Of a stretch of DNA of 64,000 nt, positions 50,858 to 60,473 are shown one piece after another. The notes under the pieces were generated by a model that had not been told where the DNA came from, ran no database searches, and saw nothing but the letters and a program-made list of their open reading frames with translations. Source of the stretch: VGTK01 sp046327915 (lineage in GTDB: Bacteria > Desulfobacterota > Binatia > UBA12015); the NCBI GenBank assembly GCA_046327915.1, contig JAXLXO010000029.1, forward strand, positions 23,819 through 87,818, written 5' to 3'. Both the position numbers and the translations under genes were made by a program. Position 1 is the stretch's first letter; each line of letters starts with the position of its first letter.

Positions 50858-53533
50858 ATGGAGGGCTTCCGGCCGGTCCTGCGGCGGGCGGTGTGGCCGC
50901 GCCTCGCGTGCGTCGTGCTCGCTCTCGCCACCGTGCTCGGGCCGGCAGCGCCGGCACGCGCGTGGACGACGAAGGTCGCGGGCGAGGTCGGCGAGTACGA
51001 CGACGCGCCACTGGTCGCACGGGACCCGGCCGGCGATCTGCTCGCGGCCGATCTGGGATACCTGGCCAGCGTCACGAAGTACGACGGGAGGAGCGGCGCC
51101 GTGCTGTGGCGCGTCGACGGGCCTGGCGACGACGCGTCGTATGACGGGTCGATCGCAGCCGATCCTCGAGGTGATGCGCTGATCGGGCTCGCCCCCGCGG
51201 CCGCCGTCGTGAAGCTCTCGGGCGCCGACGGCCACGCGCTGTGGCGGTACGAGGACGATTCGGGCCTGCGTTATCCGCTGCCGCTGCTCGTGGACGGCAA
51301 TGGCGACGCGCTGTTCGTGTGCGACGCCGGCGACGCGGTGGTGGTGACCAAGGTGAGCGGCGCATCCGGCGCGCTTCTCTGGCGCGCTCGGCCGGCATCG
51401 AGCGGTTCGTTCAACATCACGTACGCGGCCGCGATCGACGCGCACGGGGACGTCGTCATCGGCACGAGCCTCTACGAAGCCGGGTCTTCCCGTACGGTGA
51501 TGCTGAAGGTCTCCGGCACCGACGGCCGGCTCCTGTGGTCGACGAGTCTCGACGGGGACTCGTATGTCGCGGGCGTCGCGTTCGACGCGTCGGGTGACGT
51601 CCTCGTCGGCGCGACCGTGTACGCCGGGGTGGATCCTCTGTCCGTGGTTCTGGCCGTCAAGCTCGACGGCGCGACGGGTGCGGTGCGCTGGCGCGACGCG
51701 ACGCTGCCGGGAAGCACGTTCGCGATCGCGGTCGATCCGGAGGATGGGCTGGTCGTCGGGGGAAAGGACTTCGTCGGATCCGTCGTCACGCACTGGAACG
51801 CCGGCGGCGCGCGCACGTGGTCTCGCCCCATCGGGGCCCCGGATCGCGAGTTTGCCGTCGATGGCGTCGTGGCCGTCGGTGGCCGGATCGTGGTCGGAGG
51901 GACCGTCAAGAACAGTCCGACTCTCGCGGGCTTCGCCGTGCACGGGCTCGACGCCACGGACGGCTCGGAGGTCTGGCAGATCGAACGTCAGAGCGACGGG
52001 CCCCTCGTCCGGCTGTCGGGATTCGGTGGCACGCCGGCACTGGTCCCCGACGGTGCGGGCGGCGTCGTCGTGTCGGCCTGGTTCCTGGACGCGGACTCGT
52101 TCACCGACGCCGTGCTCGTGAATGTCGGGCTCGCCGACGGCAGCGAGCGCTGGGCCGTGGACTTCGACACCTCGTCGCGGGGCGTCAACGACGGTGCGGC
52201 GTCGCTGGAACTCGATTCGCAGGGCGATCTGGTCGCCGGGGGCCTCTTCGCCTCTGCCGCGAGCGGCTGGCGCGCCGCCGCCGTCAAGCTGTCGCGCGAG
52301 GACGGGCACGTGCTCTGGCAGAGCGTCGTGGACGCCATGGACGGCAGCGGCCGGGCCGTGGTCGGTCCCGCGGGCGAAGTGTTCGTCCCGGGCACCGTCA
52401 AGACCGGACCGTATGCCCCGTACGGCAGCATCGCGTCGACCGAAATGGGCCCGCAGCCGCGCGCACCGGACGGGCTGGCCGCCGTCAAGCTCTCCGGCGC
52501 CGACGGCCACGAGCTCTGGCGCTGGGTCGAGAGCGACGGCAACGGCTACTCGGTGATGGGCCGCAGCGCCGTCGACGCTGCCGGCAACCTGCTCGCGAAC
52601 GTCGATAGACTCGGCGCCTTGCAGATCGTCAAGCTCGACGGCGCGACAGGGACCCCGTTGTGGTTCGGACCGACGGCGTCCTTGCCGACCTTCGACCCGA
52701 ACACGCACGAGACTGCGCCGATCGCGGTCGATGCCGCGGACGACGTGATCGCGTCGGCGAACGCCGGCCCCTGGAGCTTCCGCCAGACGGTGACGGTCAA
52801 GCTCCGCGGCGCGGACGGGACGCGCCTCTGGGCGACCCGCATGCCGGACGGCGTCATCGCCACCGCAATGGCGCTCGACGCGCACGGCGACGCGGTCATC
52901 GGCGCGTCGTCCTTCGTGTGGGCTTACGGAACTTCGGACGCGCGCCTGGTGCAGAAGCTCGTCGGTGCCACGGGCGCCGTCGTGTGGACGCGGCAGCTCG
53001 GTCCGGGCGACGTCGGCGACGTCGTGATCGACTCGGCGGGCGACGTGATCGTCGCCGGCTGGGCCGGCGGCTACGTCGGCAACGGGGCGCTGTCGGTCGT
53101 CAAGCTCGACGGCGACACCGGCGAGGTCGTGTGGAGCGTTCGCGGGCCCGCGGAGACGCCGGGCCTCGCCAATGCGGTGACCGTGAACGAGGCGGGCGAC
53201 GTCTTCGTCGCCGGACGTCTCGTCGTGTCGGGCGAGTCTCGCTTCGCCATGGTCGCGCTGCGCGGCACGGATGGTGCGGCGCGCTGGACGCGGACGTACG
53301 CGAACGGCGGCGACGCCGTCTCCGAGGCCCGCGACATCGTGCTCGACGGCGCCGGCCGCGCCGTCGGCGCGGGATCGGTCTTCGGCTCGGAGGAGACGCT
53401 GCTCGACTTCGCGGTGGTGTCGCTCGACGCGGCGACGGGGCGCGACGGCGCGTGCGGATCGCAGCGCAGCTGCGGCTCCGGTCCGACGCTGCGCGTGCCG
53501 ACGTCCGGACGGGGCCGTCTGCCGCAGCGCTGA
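50858..53533 (+). CDS. Very large secreted PQQ-like beta-propeller protein
   Basis: The 891-residue exported protein has a signal peptide (MEGFRPVLRRAVWPRLACVV, then LALATVLGPAAPARA). The rest is built of repeats of about 45-60 residues, such as VVKLSGADGHALWR, KLDGATGAVRW, KVSGTDGRLLW and DAHGDAVIGAS, typical of PQQ-like or WD-like beta propellers with two or more rings. No quinoprotein active-site motif or CXXCH is seen, so a scaffold or adhesion role is more likely than dehydrogenase activity. ATG 50858 has an AGGAGG site; the open frame extends upstream to 50654 but without coding character. Confidence 0.8.
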   Translation: MEGFRPVLRRAVWPRLACVVLALATVLGPAAPARAWTTKVAGEVGEYDDAPLVARDPAGDLLAADLGYLASVTKYDGRSGAVLWRVDGPGDDASYDGSIAADPRGDALIGLAPAAAVVKLSGADGHALWRYEDDSGLRYPLPLLVDGNGDALFVCDAGDAVVVTKVSGASGALLWRARPASSGSFNITYAAAIDAHGDVVIGTSLYEAGSSRTVMLKVSGTDGRLLWSTSLDGDSYVAGVAFDASGDVLVGATVYAGVDPLSVVLAVKLDGATGAVRWRDATLPGSTFAIAVDPEDGLVVGGKDFVGSVVTHWNAGGARTWSRPIGAPDREFAVDGVVAVGGRIVVGGTVKNSPTLAGFAVHGLDATDGSEVWQIERQSDGPLVRLSGFGGTPALVPDGAGGVVVSAWFLDADSFTDAVLVNVGLADGSERWAVDFDTSSRGVNDGAASLELDSQGDLVAGGLFASAASGWRAAAVKLSREDGHVLWQSVVDAMDGSGRAVVGPAGEVFVPGTVKTGPYAPYGSIASTEMGPQPRAPDGLAAVKLSGADGHELWRWVESDGNGYSVMGRSAVDAAGNLLANVDRLGALQIVKLDGATGTPLWFGPTASLPTFDPNTHETAPIAVDAADDVIASANAGPWSFRQTVTVKLRGADGTRLWATRMPDGVIATAMALDAHGDAVIGASSFVWAYGTSDARLVQKLVGATGAVVWTRQLGPGDVGDVVIDSAGDVIVAGWAGGYVGNGALSVVKLDGDTGEVVWSVRGPAETPGLANAVTVNEAGDVFVAGRLVVSGESRFAMVALRGTDGAARWTRTYANGGDAVSEARDIVLDGAGRAVGAGSVFGSEETLLDFAVVSLDAATGRDGACGSQRSCGSGPTLRVPTSGRGRLPQR

Positions 53534-53547
53534 GCGCCGGACGAGAC

Positions 53548-53580
53548 GGCGGCCGTGGCGCTCCTCAGTCCGCGGCCGCC
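53548..53580. terminator. Hairpin between convergent genes
   Basis: GGCGGCCG (53548-53555) pairs with CGGCCGCC (53573-53580) with a 17-base loop. It lies just after the propeller stop and overlaps the last codons of the M28 gene. Confidence 0.4.
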
Positions 53581-54791
53581 GCTCCGCACGCGCCGCGATC
53601 GATCTCCGCGATCATGTCGAGCACGAGCTGAAGCATCACGCTCAGTGACTCCGGCCGCACGTGATCGAGGGTGTCGAGCCGCGTGTGGTAGTTCGGCACG
53701 AGGCGCGTCGCGTCCTGACAGAGCAGCGCGACCGTCGCGACGCCGGCCTGCGCGAACGCCGTCGCGTCCGACGCGCCGAGCGGGATCATGTGCTGGTGGA
53801 TCGTCCGTCCGCGCGCCTCGGCGCAGGCGCGTGCGAGGCGGATCAGGCGCGGGTCGTGGCGCACGCTCGTCGTCAGCTCGCGGTCGATCACCGTGAGGTG
53901 GCGCTCGTCGTAGACGCCGTCGACGTTCACGACGAAGGTCGGGATCGCGTGCAGCTCGCTGCGATGCCGCTCGGCGAAGCGCTTCGCGCCGCGCAGCCCG
54001 GATTCCTCCGCGGACACCGCGAGCAGCACGACCTCGGTCCCCTGCAGCGCGCCTTGCCCGTCGCCTCCCGCATCGACGAGTGCGCGCGCCACCGCATCGA
54101 CGACGCTGATCCCGGCGAGGTCGTCCATCGCTCCGGGCACGACGGCGTAGGTGTGGAAGAAGAAGTTGAGCCCGACGACCGGGTAGAGCGCGATCGCGAC
54201 GAAGCCGACCACGTTGAACGCGTGGCTCTCGTTGCCCGCGCCGTACAGGCTCTTCAGCAGCCCGCCGACGAGAGGCACGAGCACCGCCGCGAAGCCGACG
54301 ACCATCACCGGCACCGCGGCGCTCTTCAGGAAGTACCAGAGGTTGAACTCGTAGGCGGAGTCCTGGTGCGCGCTGACGATCACGCGACGCTCGACTGCGC
54401 CGGCGGGCTTGACGACGCCGACCACGTTCTCGCCCTGCGCTTCCGCGAACAGCGGATCGATCAGCTCGCGGTAGCGCAGCAGCTCGAACCACAGCAGCGC
54501 GAGCGACGCGGCGGCGAAGAGAAAGCAGACGAACGGCGCGATCCAGTAGGCGGCGGTCGCGAGCAGGTAGAGCGCGGTCGCGATCGGGATGAAGCCGAGG
54601 AACGCCTTCGGACGGCAGCTGAACGTCTCCGTGCGGACGTCGAGCCCGAGCGCGCGCCAGCGCTCGACGAGACGGCGTCCGAGGCGGCGCTCGTTCTCGC
54701 TGCACGACTCGCGCGGCCCGATCTCCTCGAGAACGGCGCGCACGAAGTCGTGCATCGAGTCGCGGTAGGTGTCGGCGTTCGGCAAGGCCAT
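53565..54791 (-). CDS. Membrane-embedded M28 family zinc aminopeptidase-like protein
   Basis: The 408-residue protein has M28-type zinc ligands in order: H142-x-D144 in SAHQDSAYEF, the bridging Asp at D223/D224 in GAMDDLAG, E262-E263 in AEESGLRG, D291 in NVDG and H369 in NYHTRLDT. Four hydrophobic segments are visible: two at about 64-105, before the HxD motif, and two at about 153-180 and 191-219, between the HxD and the bridging Asp. Placing membrane segments inside the catalytic domain is unusual for M28 and suggests an active site near the membrane. Start ATG 54791. Confidence 0.8.
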   Translation of the reverse strand: MALPNADTYRDSMHDFVRAVLEEIGPRESCSENERRLGRRLVERWRALGLDVRTETFSCRPKAFLGFIPIATALYLLATAAYWIAPFVCFLFAAASLALLWFELLRYRELIDPLFAEAQGENVVGVVKPAGAVERRVIVSAHQDSAYEFNLWYFLKSAAVPVMVVGFAAVLVPLVGGLLKSLYGAGNESHAFNVVGFVAIALYPVVGLNFFFHTYAVVPGAMDDLAGISVVDAVARALVDAGGDGQGALQGTEVVLLAVSAEESGLRGAKRFAERHRSELHAIPTFVVNVDGVYDERHLTVIDRELTTSVRHDPRLIRLARACAEARGRTIHQHMIPLGASDATAFAQAGVATVALLCQDATRLVPNYHTRLDTLDHVRPESLSVMLQLVLDMIAEIDRGACGAAAAD

Positions 54792-54935
54792 GGTTCGGTG
54801 CTCCGGGTCGCGTGGTTCGCGAGGCACCGCTAGCACGACGGTCGCGGCGGGGCTCGATGTGGCTCGAGGGATGAAAGGACGACAACGGCTGCGGTCGAAT
54901 CTTCCCGAAGCGCCGGTCGGGCGCAAAGATTGACG

Positions 54936-54965
54936 TTGACCGTCCCTCCCCGGACGGGCTATCCC
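54936..54965 (+). promoter_or_regulatory. Possible promoter for the Cys-rich protein gene
   Basis: TTGACC (54936-54941) and TATCCC (54960-54965) are separated by 18 bases, 65 bases upstream of the start at 55031. The -35 is close to consensus, the -10 is weak. This AT-richer stretch is distinct from its surroundings. Confidence 0.3.
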
Positions 54966-55030
54966 GCTGGCGCGTCAATGCCGCATCTGGCGCACCCCGC
55001 GTCCTGCGTCGACCACCGAAGGAGGGAACC

Positions 55031-55888
55031 ATGGCTCGTGTCGCGCTGACAGCTCTTCTCGCTCTCGCAGCTCTGATCCACGCCGGGCCGGCGTCGGCGC
55101 AGAACATGACGACATTGCAGGCGAAGTGCGTGCGCGAGACGAACCGCGCGTACCGGAAGCTCGCCGCGGTCTACGGCGCCGAGCACGCGCGCTGCGTGAG
55201 GTCGGTCCGTGCGGTCGGCGGCTCCTACGACGCGTGCATCGCGGGCATCGAGCAGAACGCGAAGGTGCAGAAGGCGCAGGCGCGCGTGCGGCAGATCGCG
55301 GACACGCGTTGCTCCGACACGCCGCCGTTCGCGTACTCGAGCCCGGACACGGTCATCCAGGCCGCGGCCGACGGGGAGGTCGCGCTGGTCCGCAAGACCT
55401 TCGGTGCCGACGTGGGTGCCGCACTCAGGCCGTCGACGGCGACCTGTCAGGCGAATCTGCTGAAGGCGATGCAGAAGTGCCGCGACACGACGCTCGGCGG
55501 CTACAACGAGTGCAAGCAGCAGGAGCTGCAGAACCTCGACACGACGCCGTACACGCGCCAGCTCACCGATCGCTGCATGCGTCAAGGAGTCTTCGCCGAG
55601 TACCGGCTGACCGGCGAGCCGAGGAAGTTCTTCAAGGACTGCCGGGTGGCGCTCTCCGCGTCGCTGATCGACGCCTGCCACATCACGAACACGGCGCAGC
55701 TCGCGGCGCTGTTCCCCGGCGAGTGCAGCGGAACGTTCACTGCCTCGAACGTCTGCCTCAAGGACGTCGTGACCTGCACCGCGTGCCGCGCGCTCGACGT
55801 CGCCGACGCGCTCGGGATCTCCGGCATGGACGTCGACTTCTGCGATGCGTTCGACGACGCCAACATGAACGGCAGCTGCGCGCCCTGA
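55031..55888 (+). CDS. Cys-rich secreted protein
   Basis: The 285-residue protein has a signal peptide ending in GPASAQN (about residue 23). The mature part has 16 cysteines spread evenly (QAKCVRE, ARCVRS, DACIAG, TRCSDT, ATCQAN, and others), an even number that could form eight disulfides. CTACRALDVADALGI near the C-terminus is a CXXC motif, and the remainder is helical. I do not recognise the family. It has a strong GAAGGAGGG ribosome site and is convergent with the small exported protein gene. Confidence 0.7.
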   Translation: MARVALTALLALAALIHAGPASAQNMTTLQAKCVRETNRAYRKLAAVYGAEHARCVRSVRAVGGSYDACIAGIEQNAKVQKAQARVRQIADTRCSDTPPFAYSSPDTVIQAAADGEVALVRKTFGADVGAALRPSTATCQANLLKAMQKCRDTTLGGYNECKQQELQNLDTTPYTRQLTDRCMRQGVFAEYRLTGEPRKFFKDCRVALSASLIDACHITNTAQLAALFPGECSGTFTASNVCLKDVVTCTACRALDVADALGISGMDVDFCDAFDDANMNGSCAP

Positions 55889-55901
55889 CGCGCGCGGCCG
55901 C

Positions 55902-56303
55902 TCAGGGCTTCTTCCAGTCCTGCAGCTTCTTCGGCGCGTCGAAGTAGCCCCAGACGTTCTCGGCGTCGGTCCACCACTTGTCGCTCGGGCCGCTCTGCTG
56001 CACGAGCGCGAAGCCGCGCCGGTCGACGTCGGCGACGGTGATCGTGACCTCGGTCTTCACCACGCGGCAGTCGCCGCTCGCGACCTTCGCCTCGACGAAC
56101 TCGCGCAGGCCGTCCGTCGTCGGCTGGCGCACGATCTTCGCGTGCTCGATCACGGGATCGATCGTCCTGCACTCGAAGGCGCCGAGCGGCATGGCGATCT
56201 TCTCGTCCGCGCCGGCCGCGGGCGCCGCCGCGATCAGCAGTGCGATCGCGGCAGCGCCGAGCGCGGTGCCGGCTCGTCGGGTGTTCGTGCGGAGCTTCTG
56301 CAT
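55902..56303 (-). CDS. Small exported protein of unknown function
   Basis: The 133-residue protein has a signal peptide (MQKLRTNTRRAGTALGAAAI and onwards, ending APAAGA). The mature part has two cysteines (FECRTIDP, SGDCRVVK), likely a disulfide, and a beta-rich centre with VTITVADVDRRGFALVQQSG. It is the last gene of a three-gene minus-strand operon, 44 bp after the propeller gene. No family is recognised. Confidence 0.65.
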   Translation of the reverse strand: MQKLRTNTRRAGTALGAAAIALLIAAAPAAGADEKIAMPLGAFECRTIDPVIEHAKIVRQPTTDGLREFVEAKVASGDCRVVKTEVTITVADVDRRGFALVQQSGPSDKWWTDAENVWGYFDAPKKLQDWKKP

Positions 56304-56347
56304 GCGGCGGCCCTTCCGTGGTCGATGTGCCGTCGCTGCATACCCGA

Positions 56348-58396
56348 TCAGCGAGGGCAGTCGAAGCAGACCAGCGGTCCCCAGACGGAGCTCAGCCCGG
56401 CATAGTTCGTCGTGCGCAGCCTGTACTGCGTGAGGCCGCCGATGTCGTTGATGTCGTTGAAGGCCTTGCTGCGCGTGAAGGCGCCGTAGGTGCCGGGATC
56501 GGTACGGTGGGTGCTGAAGCTGATCGTCTCGGGGCCTTGCACGGTGCCGCGTGCGCGCGGGAACACCAGGTACCAGTTCTCTACCGTGCCGTTGCCGGCG
56601 CGGTAGACGACCTCCATCTCGTAGAACTCGCCGCAGCCCGCGGGCTGCGTGTTCGCGATCGAGAACCAGAACTCCTTCTCGGTCGCGTTGTCGAAATCCA
56701 CGCCGCCGAAGTGGACCGCCGTCAAGGCGAACGCCGGGGCCTTGGGCGGCGTTTGGCCGCAGCTCGGATCGAGCAGCAGATTCATCGCCTGGAGGCCCTG
56801 CTTGACGAGGGCCGCGTCCGGCGCCTCCGGCAGCACCGGGTCGGTGCAGCCGTCGTCGTGCGTCGGCGTGAGCGGCGGCGTGTTCGGGCACGCGTCCTGC
56901 GCGTCGCCGACGTAGTCGCCGTCGGCGTCGCCGCCCAGCACGTCGCACAGGTGCGCGCCGCCGTTCGCCTGCAGCAGCTCGAGCTTGTGCGTCCGGTCGC
57001 GCACCACGGCGAGGTACTGCGCCGGGGTCAGCTGCTCGGCCGCGATGCGCTGCGCCGCGAGGAAGCGGTCGGCGTTCACGAGGCCCTGCACGCGCGCCTC
57101 GCACGCGTCGAGGCCAGGACCGCCGCACGCGGCGAGCAGGATCTGGAAGCGCCGCACCATCTCGTCGCGCGGCAATCCGCTCACGTCGATGTACGCGTCG
57201 CTCCAGCAGTCCGCTCCCGAGCGGCGCTCGCCGATCGCGTACAGCGTGCGGTCGGTCGATCCCGCGAACACCTGGCCGCCGACGCCGATCGCGATCGCGG
57301 AGCGCACGAGCCCGCGCGTCAAGTAGCTCCACAGCTCCGCGCCGTTGGCGGCGGCGAGCTTGTGCACCTTGTGGTCGTTGCCGCCGACGTAGACGTTGCC
57401 GTCGCGGTCGACCGCCGGCGTCGAAAGGATCTTCCCGCCGCCGAGGTTCGCGACCCAGCGCAGCGTCGGCGTTCCACCGCCGTCCGCGAGCGAGATCACG
57501 CGGCCGTTCCCGGTACCGAAGTGGATGGTGCCGTTCGGGCCGAGCGAGACGCCGGACTCGATCGCGGCACCCGCCTGGTACGCCCAGACGACGTTGCCCG
57601 TCGCCCGGTCGAGCGCGCGCAGGTTGCCGTCGGCGGCACCGACGTAGAGCCGGTCGCCGCGGATCGCGATGCTGCCGACCACCGAGCAGCTCCGCCCGCC
57701 GAGGTCGCGCACCCAGACGAGCGCGCCGTCGCGCGACACCGCCGCGACGCTGCCCTTGGAGGTCGCGACGTAGATCGTGCCGTCCGGCCCGATCGCCGGC
57801 GACGATCCCTTGATGCGGCGCAGCGGCGTGCTCCATGCGAGCGTTCCCTGCGGCGTCACCGCGACGAGGCCGCGCCGCGTGCCGACGTAGACGTTGCCGT
57901 CCGCGCCGACCGCGGGCGACGTCGTGATGCGCGCGTGCGTGTCGAAGGACCAGAGCAGCGCGCCGCGCGCGGTGTCGAACGCGTACAGCATGCCGGTGAA
58001 CGTGCCGACGTAGAGCTTGCCGCCCTGCGCCAGCGCGGGAACGCCGATCACCGGCGACAGGTGCTCGGCGCTCCAGCGCTCGACGCCGGTCGGGTCGAGC
58101 GCGAACACGCGCCCGCTGCGCGTGCCGAAGAAGACGCTGCCGTCGACGTCGATCGCGACGCCGCCGTCGATGGCGCCGTCGTTCGCGAAGCGCCAGGCGA
58201 GCGTGTTCGTCGCGGGTCCGAGAAACGAGCTCGCCGAGCCGTGGCTCGGCGAAGAGCCGAGCATCGGCCACACCGCGGCGGCGAGTCCTTCCGCGTGCGC
58301 CGTCGTGGACGGTGCCGCGGCGAGCGCCAGGCCGAAGCCGAGAGCGGTGAGCCGGGCGAGGAGCGTCGAGAACGTGGGACGAATGAAGCGCGTCAT
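56348..58396 (-). CDS. Secreted PQQ-like beta-propeller protein with C-terminal domain
   Basis: The 682-residue exported protein has a signal peptide (ending STTAHA). Residues about 40-390 are seven or more PQQ-like blades (VWPMLGSSPSHG, FGTRSGRVFALDPTGVERW, GKLYVGTFTGMLYAFDT, VYVGTRRGLVAVTPQGTLAW, GNVYVGGNDHKVHKLAAANG). The remainder has helical and Cys-containing segments, then a beta domain (WFSIANTQPAGCGEFYEMEV) with five or more cysteines. ATG 58396 follows a GGAGGTGA site. It starts 14 bp downstream of the PLC-like gene; a complex or shared pathway is likely. Confidence 0.8.
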   Translation of the reverse strand: MTRFIRPTFSTLLARLTALGFGLALAAAPSTTAHAEGLAAAVWPMLGSSPSHGSASSFLGPATNTLAWRFANDGAIDGGVAIDVDGSVFFGTRSGRVFALDPTGVERWSAEHLSPVIGVPALAQGGKLYVGTFTGMLYAFDTARGALLWSFDTHARITTSPAVGADGNVYVGTRRGLVAVTPQGTLAWSTPLRRIKGSSPAIGPDGTIYVATSKGSVAAVSRDGALVWVRDLGGRSCSVVGSIAIRGDRLYVGAADGNLRALDRATGNVVWAYQAGAAIESGVSLGPNGTIHFGTGNGRVISLADGGGTPTLRWVANLGGGKILSTPAVDRDGNVYVGGNDHKVHKLAAANGAELWSYLTRGLVRSAIAIGVGGQVFAGSTDRTLYAIGERRSGADCWSDAYIDVSGLPRDEMVRRFQILLAACGGPGLDACEARVQGLVNADRFLAAQRIAAEQLTPAQYLAVVRDRTHKLELLQANGGAHLCDVLGGDADGDYVGDAQDACPNTPPLTPTHDDGCTDPVLPEAPDAALVKQGLQAMNLLLDPSCGQTPPKAPAFALTAVHFGGVDFDNATEKEFWFSIANTQPAGCGEFYEMEVVYRAGNGTVENWYLVFPRARGTVQGPETISFSTHRTDPGTYGAFTRSKAFNDINDIGGLTQYRLRTTNYAGLSSVWGPLVCFDCPR

Positions 58397-58410
58397 GACA
58401 TCACCTCCGC

Positions 58411-60411
58411 TCACCGCACCTGGTAGTCGCAGCAGCCGGCCGTGCATTTGAAGCCGGAGCCGCAATCGGGGTCGGAACCGCACGCGTCGTCGTCGCACGC
58501 GCTGGGGACGCAGCAGCCGCTCGAATCGCAGGTCTTGCCGTCGGAGCAGGTGCTCTTGCAGTAGGTTTCCGTGCAGCCCGAGTAGCTGCAGGATTCGAAG
58601 CAGGTCGGGGCGACACTCAGGTCCGGAACGCAGCAGGCGGTGTCGCACTCGTTCGATGCGCCGCACTCCGGGAAGGTCGCACCGGCGGAGCCGCAGACGT
58701 CGGCTGGAGCGTACGGCGCGCCGAGCTGTCCGACCGCGGTCAGGAACGCGACGGTCGCGGCGGAGCCGCGCTCGAGCAGCGCGCGCGTGCGGACGACGTC
58801 GTCGTCGTCGGTGTACTGCTCGATGGAGAACTCGCGCGATCCGACCTGGTCGACCCAGTACGGAACCGACAGCGTCGGATCGAGCGGCCACGCCGGCAGG
58901 CCGCCGGCCGTGGTCGCGTCCGCATAGGTCTCGCGCGCGATCTCGGTGACGAACGCGCGGATCGGGATCGTATTGAAGCTCGCCGTCGCCGGGCGCGTCG
59001 CGCGCAGCTCGGCGAGGTACCGCCAGTACGCGAATCCCTGCACGACGATGCGGCGCAGCTGCGCGTACTGCGCGACGCGCCGGTCGCTCGCCGGCTGCAC
59101 GTCCTGGTAGAGGACGCGCGGCCAGTTCCGCTCCGCCGCGTCCTCGTACGGGCGGTGGCCCCAGCCGGTCGTGCCGAGCACGTGGTGCGGCGCCACCGCG
59201 TCGCCGATCGCGTGCATCGGCCAGCCGAGCGAGCGCGCCTTGCGCGATCCGGAGAGCGCGAACTCCTTCCAGCCGAAGAGGCCCAGGTTGTCGACCGGCG
59301 CGAGGATCGTGTGACCGAGCGAGGTCGCTTCCCAGTCGGTGCGCTCGCGGCGGCACGACGGCTGGTCGCCGTCGCCCGGGTCGGTGATGTTGAACATGCG
59401 CGTGCCCGCGCTCTCGTCGTACGACAGGTACTGCATGCCGAGGTCGGTGCCGACCATGATGAGGATGTCGAGCGCGTCGGGAACCTTCCGCGGACCGGCG
59501 CGCTCGTACAGCATGCCGCGCACGTCGTCGCACGGGCTGTGGTCGTCGGCGATGTCCATGAAGTGCCAGAGTCCGAGGAAGTCGAAGTCGCGGCGCGGGA
59601 ACAGGACCGGGATGGCGCCGTTGATCTCGTCGAGCGGAGTCGCGGCGTCGGCGAGCGACTTCGCGTGCTTGATGCACTCGTCGCCGTCGCCGAACAGGTA
59701 GTCGAACGCGCAGACGATCGGGATCAGCGCCGCCGCGACGCCGGTCTCGACCGCCTCATCGGCCTCGTCGAGCGCCTTGCCGAGCAGCGGATTGACCGGC
59801 TTGAAGCCGAGCGCGACGGTCGAGGGGTCGTGGTCGGCCTCGGTCGCCCAGTAGCCGAGCAGGTCGCCGGTGTGATCGTCGGGCGCGAGGAACCGGTAGA
59901 TCGAGTCCTCGTTGCAGAGCGGCTTCGGTGACGAGCAGAAGCCCGTCCTCCCGCCGGCCAGCGAGATGGGGTCGTGGATCACGTCGCAGCCGCCGTCGCG
60001 GTTGTATTGTGTCCCGACGGCGTACGGCACCTGGCCGAGGTTTCCCGTGGTGGGAAGGCTCGCGGGGCATTGGTCGTCGTGCGGCAGGCCCGCGTCGATG
60101 CCGCGCAGGAAGCGCATGCTGCGCTCGGCCTGGCGCAGGAACTCGTTCCAGTCGGCCTGGCAGCCGGCGGTGTCCGCGCCGCACACCGACGCGTCCGGGA
60201 GATCCTTGATCCCCGCGGCCGGCGTGCCGCCGTCGAAGTCGACGGGTGAAGCGCAGCCGTCCTCCAGCGCGGCCGCGACCATCGCCTTGTAGGCGACGGC
60301 GACCATGCCCTGATGCTGCTGGTCGTTGTACGCGCCGGCCGATTGCGCGGTCGTCAGCACCGCCAGGCTCGCGCAGAGAACGAAGGGCCATCTCGTCGAG
60401 CGCACGTTCAC
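58411..60411 (-). CDS. Secreted phospholipase C/S1-P1 nuclease-like zinc protein with Cys-rich C-terminus
   Basis: The 666-residue exported protein (GTG 60411; GTG 60453 is possible, and both keep a signal peptide ending AQSAGA). Near residue 400 the motif HAIGDAVAPHH, then GWGHRPYED, places H400, D404, H410, H419 and E423. This reproduces the H-x3-D-x5-H then H-x3-E zinc pattern of bacterial phospholipase C and S1/P1 nucleases; the H410-to-H419 gap is shorter than in Bacillus cereus PLC. LWHFMDIADDHSPCDD upstream may add ligands. The last 85 residues are a Cys-knot-like region (CDTACCVPDLS, CSYSGCTETYCKSTC). Substrate not known. Confidence 0.65.
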   Translation of the reverse strand: MNVRSTRWPFVLCASLAVLTTAQSAGAYNDQQHQGMVAVAYKAMVAAALEDGCASPVDFDGGTPAAGIKDLPDASVCGADTAGCQADWNEFLRQAERSMRFLRGIDAGLPHDDQCPASLPTTGNLGQVPYAVGTQYNRDGGCDVIHDPISLAGGRTGFCSSPKPLCNEDSIYRFLAPDDHTGDLLGYWATEADHDPSTVALGFKPVNPLLGKALDEADEAVETGVAAALIPIVCAFDYLFGDGDECIKHAKSLADAATPLDEINGAIPVLFPRRDFDFLGLWHFMDIADDHSPCDDVRGMLYERAGPRKVPDALDILIMVGTDLGMQYLSYDESAGTRMFNITDPGDGDQPSCRRERTDWEATSLGHTILAPVDNLGLFGWKEFALSGSRKARSLGWPMHAIGDAVAPHHVLGTTGWGHRPYEDAAERNWPRVLYQDVQPASDRRVAQYAQLRRIVVQGFAYWRYLAELRATRPATASFNTIPIRAFVTEIARETYADATTAGGLPAWPLDPTLSVPYWVDQVGSREFSIEQYTDDDDVVRTRALLERGSAATVAFLTAVGQLGAPYAPADVCGSAGATFPECGASNECDTACCVPDLSVAPTCFESCSYSGCTETYCKSTCSDGKTCDSSGCCVPSACDDDACGSDPDCGSGFKCTAGCCDYQVR

Positions 60412-60473
60412 TCGAGTCCCCGCCTTTCTGATGGATGGCTTCGTGGTGACCACGAAACCTCACTCTCGTCGGT

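Noticed and set aside
58397..59677. Long minus-strand in-frame extension of the propeller gene
   Set aside because: It is an out-of-frame shadow of the PLC-like gene; ATG 58396 has both a ribosome site and a signal peptide.
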